From Syncephalis fuscata (taxonomy: Eukaryota; Zoopagomycota; Zoopagomycetes; Zoopagales; Piptocephalidaceae), in contig JAHLTZ010000051.1 of the NCBI GenBank assembly GCA_025786725.1, forward strand, positions 48,797 through 112,796: a stretch of 64,000 nt of DNA, written 5' to 3'. A program made the translations under genes and the position numbers. Positions 61,511-64,000 of this stretch are shown in pieces; the stretch's first letter is position 1, and every line of letters starts with the position of its first letter. The notes below the pieces were generated by a model. It had not been told where the DNA came from, made no database searches, and saw nothing but the letters and a program-made list of their open reading frames with translations.

Positions 61511-64000
61511 TTAAATTTCAATACAACGTGATTAGCATATTTTATGTATGTTGTCATAAACTATTCTATACCATTTTATTAACTATATAATGTAATTTGG
61601 GAACAAATGAGTAAGTATAACAGTATTCGTGTAATTAAACTAGATATTTGTTCTATCGAACATGGACGGGTGGTGAGTTTTATTCAATGCTCAAATCGTT
61701 TAATCATACTGTTTGTTTGGTGGTTAAATGATTATATTTAATAACACTTAATTTATTGGACATGATGGTAGATGATGAATGACATCAATCATCAAATACC
61801 CATCATCATAAATCCATTATCCAGTATGCATATACTCAGTACGCATATATACTCTATTCACCTATATCATTTCTATTTCGCTCCACACTACTATATACCG
61901 TTATATGATATACTAGACACTTCTAATTATTATATGCAGCAATAAACTTTACTCTCTCCGCTCATCACACTATATGCACTGTAACTTTAACACCACTTTT
62001 ATGATTTCTTACGTATATTTATTACTTCATATGCATTCTATACTCGCCTATTCTTCCTTTATCCAATGCTACTTTTATTTTTGTTCTAGCTTTATTATTT
62101 ATAAAGTTCGACTAATGTCGGCCATTGATCATGCATATATGCTTAGTAACTATACCACTGCTGTCCATACTTTTTAATTTGTATATTATTTTATTATTCA
62201 GTAAATACGCGCTAGCTATTACCGTTGTGTGTTTGGTTCTAGCATTATTATAAAAGTTTACGCAAGTTGCTCATCTGCTCATGCATATATGCTCGATAGC
62301 TTTAACAAAGCTAGTTGCTTTTAATTAGCATAACTGATAGCTGTTATGCTATTTATTGTACAGTTACTATGCGCATCAATAACTACTGTCAGCTTGACGC
62401 CAGCTTTAATATTGACAAGTTTGACTTGTTTCGCTTAGTCATTCCTTCCCAAGGCGCACTATAGCTTTAATGCTGCTATCATACAATTACTTTTGGTATT
62501 TATTTGCTCTATATTATTGTATGCTTAATGGCTATGCTTTATTTGCAGAAGCTATACGTTTCTTGTTAGCTGTTTGTTGCAAAGTTTAGCTCTGAGCACT
62601 TCTTTTACTTATTACACAAACGCGCAAGTATAATAACCTTCTTACACCGCTAATGCTCTTTTTACTGTTTTCCAGCACCGATATGTTGCAATGGTATGAG
62701 ACGAGCCATTGATGAACTGGTATAAGCTATTACACCAAATAAAGCTTGTTATTACAAAATAGATATTCGCTATGGGTGTGTGTATACGTGGTTTAAAAGT
62801 GTCGTATAGCTTATTGCAGAGTAGTCATGTATTGTGCTATAGCTACTTGAGCATAAGGACAAAGTGTACGTATATTTACGATGTGGCCGTAGACAGTGCT
62901 GGTTACTCTATTCGACGCAATTAAAAGCAATAATAAACTTGGCCAAAAATTTGCCCTAAGATTTATTAGATGGATTGCATTAGTATTCAACATATAAGCC
63001 ATTGGTATTTACTGTAACTACAAGCTTGAAACTGGTCCCATTTAGCTGCTTTGAATGCTGCCTAGATGATCAGCATTGTTTAAAATAAAGCCATACTTGA
63101 TATTGCCAAATAAACAAACTTACTATGTTATTTTTAAAGTTTAGCATATATCATTTATACGCTTAATCGGTTAAGCCGTGTAATCAGATTTAATCCATCA
63201 GTTATGCGTTGTAAAGAGCTTACCAATATTAATGTTCAGACAAGTAATGATAGCAATAAAGACTTTTACAATAGGTGTACAAGAAAACACATGGTTTACT
63301 ACATATTACACTAATAGTTACATGCACTGAAGATCCTATTGAAAAGCTGTATTTGTTTATACTGAGACTAAAGCAATTATGTAGTACATTGGTCATAGAC
63401 GGTTTTAGATGACTCATGTTTTATTACGACATTTTCCACAACTATCACAGTATATAAGCTGGCTTTACCGCTCCTCCAAACCAACATTGCACCTTTATCT
63501 TCTCTTTCTACTCTTTACCACTCGATATACGCTACACTCATTCGCTCTTACTGCCATTTGTTGTCCAATATGCTTTGCACTCGCTAGACGTCTAATGATT
63601 ACAAGATCACTGCTGGTTGCTGCTATATGTACTAAGGTCGGTAAACGGGCGTGGGTGGTGCGATGCAGTTGTGCCTTTTGGCTATGGAGCGCTGGATATG
63701 TAGTGTTCTAGAAGCTATATATCACGCAGTGTGTACTCCAGCATGCTGTAGAAGGCGCTTGTCTGCACATAGTTGATTGGTCTTTTGGTATAGTAACATT
63801 GGTACGCTTACCATGTGTTTGTTTGCGAGGTTACCTTGCGGAGTATCTGGCTGTTGAGGCGACATAAGGTTTGCGCTTGAAGATATCTGATATCTGATGG
63901 TGCAGAGCAAATGTTGTTTGGACAACACTACTTATTGCAGTGTAGTCAAGCAGCAAACATCATTGGCACATGTGGCTCATCTCGTTTACTGACCCTCTTA
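61511..64000 (+). repeat. R1 arm B of a large inverted repeat
   Basis: Partner of 53471-55983. In plus orientation it has an R1 end (gaacatggacgggtggtgag near 61660, and again tggacatgatggtagatg near 61757) and a repeat of about 153 bp marked by ttctagc(t/a)ttatta at 62084 and 62237, each followed by catgcatatatgct. The promoter-like module is at 63451. It runs off the window end. Open frames inside are mirrored in arm A but broken by single-base differences, so they are not taken as genes. Confidence 0.85.
63451..63575 (+). promoter_or_regulatory. Promoter-like module of R1 arm B
   Basis: TATATAAG at 63451-63458 is followed by ctttaccgctcctcc and a long pyrimidine tract (atcttctctttctactctttacc). 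It is conserved in arm A (54019, minus) and in copy C (28917), although the surrounding sequence of copy C has diverged. Confidence 0.45.

Overview
The window looks like nuclear DNA of an AT-rich, intron-rich fungus, probably an early-diverging one (Mucoromycota or Zoopagomycota grade). The reasons are a GCN1 gene cut by about 30 introns of roughly 45-75 nt with gtaagt-type donors and (t)ag acceptors, a Crinkler-type gene, a degraded Mutator-like transposase, and fungal cytochrome c peroxidase, proline dehydrogenase and GPI-anchor-type wall protein genes. The lineage is inferred from gene content only.

Layout. 1-7310 is a mobile or accessory block: a Crinkler-family gene (804-3669), a MULE transposase relic (4325-5962), an unrecognised coding relic (6020-6685) and a leucine-rich-repeat relic (6716-7310, minus). 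8460-11857 holds proline dehydrogenase and a secreted, low-complexity, probably GPI-anchored protein. 13603-15922 (minus) is an FHA-like/CAMK-type protein kinase. 16450-25249 is gene-free repeat DNA: element R3 copy a, a 92-bp tandem repeat, and the double-palindromic element R2 copy 1. 25250-27445 (minus) is an antiquitin-type aldehyde dehydrogenase. 27650-33215 is again repeats (a foldback, R1 copies, R3 copy b). 33268-34622 (minus) is cytochrome c peroxidase and 35191-45130 (plus) is GCN1, transcribed divergently from it. 45701-49720 holds R2 copy 2 and an R1 foldback. 50394-50991 (minus) is a small unrecognised gene. 53471-64000 is a pair of about 2.5-kb inverted R1 arms flanking a second, degraded kinase paralogue (58861-61409).

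The housekeeping genes suggest mitochondrial amino-acid catabolism (PRODH for proline, ALDH7 for lysine or aldehyde detoxification), mitochondrial peroxide removal (CCP) and amino-acid starvation signalling (GCN1). They are functionally compatible but show no sign of co-regulation.

Two points matter for any reader. First, many frame breaks in otherwise sound genes (PRODH, GCN1, the Crinkler, the kinase copy, the 50.4-kb gene) are each explained by one missing base, usually in a short homopolymer, so assembly error must be ruled out before calling pseudogenes. Second, the repeat blocks are built from large near-perfect inverted repeats. In R2 the 107-bp spacer between two arms lies in opposite orientation in the two copies, as expected if the arms recombine and flip it.
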